Both the position numbers and the translations under genes were made by a program. 64,000 nucleotides of DNA, taken from Mucilaginibacter sp. PPCGB 2223 (GTDB taxonomy: Bacteria; Bacteroidota; Bacteroidia; Sphingobacteriales; Sphingobacteriaceae). Location: NCBI RefSeq assembly GCF_001705515.1, contig NZ_MDJS01000003.1:372001-436000 (forward strand), read 5' to 3'. Positions 62,540 to 64,000 of this stretch are shown piece after piece (position 1 is the first letter of the stretch; each line of letters begins with the position of its first letter). The notes under the pieces were generated by a model. It searched no databases, was not told the origin of the DNA, and was given only the letters and a program-made list of their open reading frames with translations.

Positions 62540-64000
62540 TCAGAACGGATACCCTATCGCCAAATTAAACACCAGGTTCTGACTGCGCCACCCGCCGTTT
62601 AAAAAGTTTATCTGGTCGATCACCCAGCGTTGGCCCCCGGGTAGCCAGGGTTTGCGGATGGGGAAGCCCAGATCGGTGCGCAGCACCAGAACAGTCAGGT
62701 CAAATCGTAAACCAAAGCCAGCATCGGCTGCCACCTGGCTCAAAAAGTTTTTACCAAAAGCGGCGCCCTCCAATCCATCGTGCGGACGGATGTTCCAAAT
62801 GTTTCCGGCGTCGACAAACAGCGCCCCATGCACTATACTAAACAGTTTTGGCCGGTATTCTATATTGGCTTCCAGTTTAATGTCGCCCGACTGATCCGGG
62901 ATAAAACCCGAGCCGCTGGTAATGGTTTGCGACGGGATATAGGTACCCGGCCCTATCGACCGCGCCCTGAAACCCCGTAAGCTGTTCGACCCGCCAATGA
63001 AGAATTGCTGGCTGTAAGGCATAATGGTCGAGTTGCCGTAAGGCAAGCCCGCGCCCGCATAAAAGCGCGCCGCCATCTGGTCGGTATTGGTGATCTTGTG
63101 GTAAAAGCGGTATTCGCCTTCCAGCTTTACATATTGGTTATAAATTGTGCCGAATAGCTTTTTTGCTTTGCCCGCAAGCGTATCTGCCCCGCTCACAATG
63201 CCCAATATGTTGGCCGAAAGGCCAAGTTTGGTATTGAAATAATGCGTATTGGTTTTATAATCCAACTGGGTATTGGTATGGGTGAAACTATAAGTCGGAC
63301 CAAAAGTCAGCTGGTTGTCAATCACATGTTTCAGCGAGGGGTTTTGCGTATGCCTGATGCTATCGGTGTACAACTGTGTAACGCTTGCCGCTTTCACATA
63401 GGTAATGCTGATCACTTCCAGGTCGTGCTGAATAAAATCGGTTTGCTTCCACTGGTAACCAAATTGGGCGCGAAATGAGTTTAGCGAGTATAGCTGAGTG
63501 CGATTGGTCAGGTCGTACTCAAACTGTAGCGTAGTGTGCGGTAAAAAGTCGCTGTTGCTGTTCACACGCATCGGTGTGATAAATCTTGGCCAGCTCAGGC
63601 TTGTTTGGATGCCGGCCTGGTACACGTTAAACCCGTTGTTCTGCCCGCCAAACTGCACATCCCGGCTACCCATCAATGATACGGTGAGCAGCTCCGCGCC
63701 TCTAAATGTGTTACGGTTTCGCCAGGTGATATTGGCCTGAGTGCCCGTATAGTTGGCCGATGTGGTGCGACCGATCAGCTCAAACCGCAGCGATTTATTT
63801 CGATAGGGCGTCAAGTAATAAAATGCGTTCAGCTTCGGCGATCCCGGGTCGTTCACATCCTCAAACCTGTTCTTCACAAATTTATAGGGCCCAAGATCGA
63901 TAAAGCGGTGTAATGCCTGGTTATGGTCGGCATGGTTATACGGTTCGCCCGGGTGGAACGACATCACGTTGCGGAACACATAAGGATGTATTGTGTTTTT
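62540..64000 (-). CDS. BamA/TamA-family outer membrane protein, TamL-like, partial (N-terminus outside window)
   Basis: The frame is open to the window edge, reading KNTIHPYVFRNVMSFHPGEP at the 5' side, which looks like the end of a POTRA domain. Then follow the 16-strand D15/Omp85 barrel with FFIGGSNSLRGFRARSIGPG (the conserved L6 loop VRGF-like segment) and the C-terminal LVFNLAIGYPF with terminal Phe. Such proteins insert other barrel proteins; the Bacteroidota lipoprotein form is TamL. A missing start means its lipobox cannot be checked. Confidence 0.85.
   Translation of the reverse strand, partial: KNTIHPYVFRNVMSFHPGEPYNHADHNQALHRFIDLGPYKFVKNRFEDVNDPGSPKLNAFYYLTPYRNKSLRFELIGRTTSANYTGTQANITWRNRNTFRGAELLTVSLMGSRDVQFGGQNNGFNVYQAGIQTSLSWPRFITPMRVNSNSDFLPHTTLQFEYDLTNRTQLYSLNSFRAQFGYQWKQTDFIQHDLEVISITYVKAASVTQLYTDSIRHTQNPSLKHVIDNQLTFGPTYSFTHTNTQLDYKTNTHYFNTKLGLSANILGIVSGADTLAGKAKKLFGTIYNQYVKLEGEYRFYHKITNTDQMAARFYAGAGLPYGNSTIMPYSQQFFIGGSNSLRGFRARSIGPGTYIPSQTITSGSGFIPDQSGDIKLEANIEYRPKLFSIVHGALFVDAGNIWNIRPHDGLEGAAFGKNFLSQVAADAGFGLRFDLTVLVLRTDLGFPIRKPWLPGGQRWVIDQINFLNGGWRSQNLVFNLAIGYPF

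Overview
The window looks like a chromosomal segment of a Bacteroidota bacterium of the family Sphingobacteriaceae; gene content and style fit Mucilaginibacter or Pedobacter, but this is inferred without any database search. Supporting signs are promoters of the TAnnTTTG (-7) / TTTG (-33) type, almost no Shine-Dalgarno sequences, atpDC separated from the rest of the ATP synthase genes, TamL-like and FadL-like outer membrane proteins, TPR-linked histidine kinases, a Fibrobacter-succinogenes-type paralogous-domain lipoprotein, and many short dispersed intergenic repeats. No rRNA, tRNA, CRISPR array, integrase or transposase was seen.

Layout. 1-2.7 kb: a partial FadL-type porin on the minus strand behind two palindromic operators, then atpD-atpC. 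2.7-3.4 kb: a gamma-glutamylcyclotransferase-like gene. 3.7-16.6 kb: a large branched-chain amino acid operon, ilvD-ilvB-ilvN-ilvC-methyltransferase-leuA-leuC-leuD-(citramalate/isopropylmalate synthase paralog)-leuB. It is preceded by an Ile/Leu/Val-rich leader peptide with overlapping antiterminator and terminator, and ends in an intrinsic terminator. 16.8-28.5 kb: fabF, a GIY-YIG gene framed by 28-bp inverted repeats, an ABC ATPase, a sigma/membrane-protein/outer-membrane-protein trio, an AraC regulator, an SDR, a secreted amidohydrolase, two small proteins and a hybrid sensor kinase. 28.6-31.3 kb: a PqqD-like RiPP recognition element, a lasso-peptide-type B2 protease, a sulfotransferase and an HPr-kinase-like protein, with no cyclase and no visible precursor. 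31.4-50.4 kb: housekeeping genes (IMPase, gtrA, lgt, mtaB, ubiX, ppx, ppk1, a histone-H1-like protein, yajQ, hsp20, a thioesterase, a glcD-like oxidase, folB, dnaE). 50.9-55.1 kb: a His/Tyr/Gln-rich secreted protein, a lipidated TPR histidine kinase and an acyl-CoA dehydrogenase. 55.3-60.7 kb: a translationally coupled PadR/membrane-protein trio, then the 5-oxoprolinase operon pxpB-pxpC-pxpA with an NRAMP-type transporter. 60.7-64 kb: a retropepsin-like protein, mdh and the C-terminal part of a TamL/BamA-type barrel.

How the genes work together. The ilv-leu block encodes most of the valine/leucine/isoleucine pathway; the paralogous synthase would add a citramalate route to 2-oxobutyrate if its predicted specificity is right, and the leader suggests control by the supply of charged branched-chain tRNAs. 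The pxp operon opens 5-oxoproline to glutamate and could consume the product of the cyclotransferase-like gene at 2.9 kb. ppk1-ppx make and degrade polyphosphate. lgt supplies the lipidation needed by the lipoproteins predicted here.

Intergenic DNA is unusually structured. Operon spacers carry low-complexity self-complementary words that differ from spacer to spacer. A second family of GC-rich repeats with GCGTT/AACGC ends occurs four to five times, and two copies contain further nested palindromes. The strongest candidates for an undescribed system are the ilv attenuator, the cyclase-less lasso-type tailoring locus and the GIY-YIG inverted-repeat unit.
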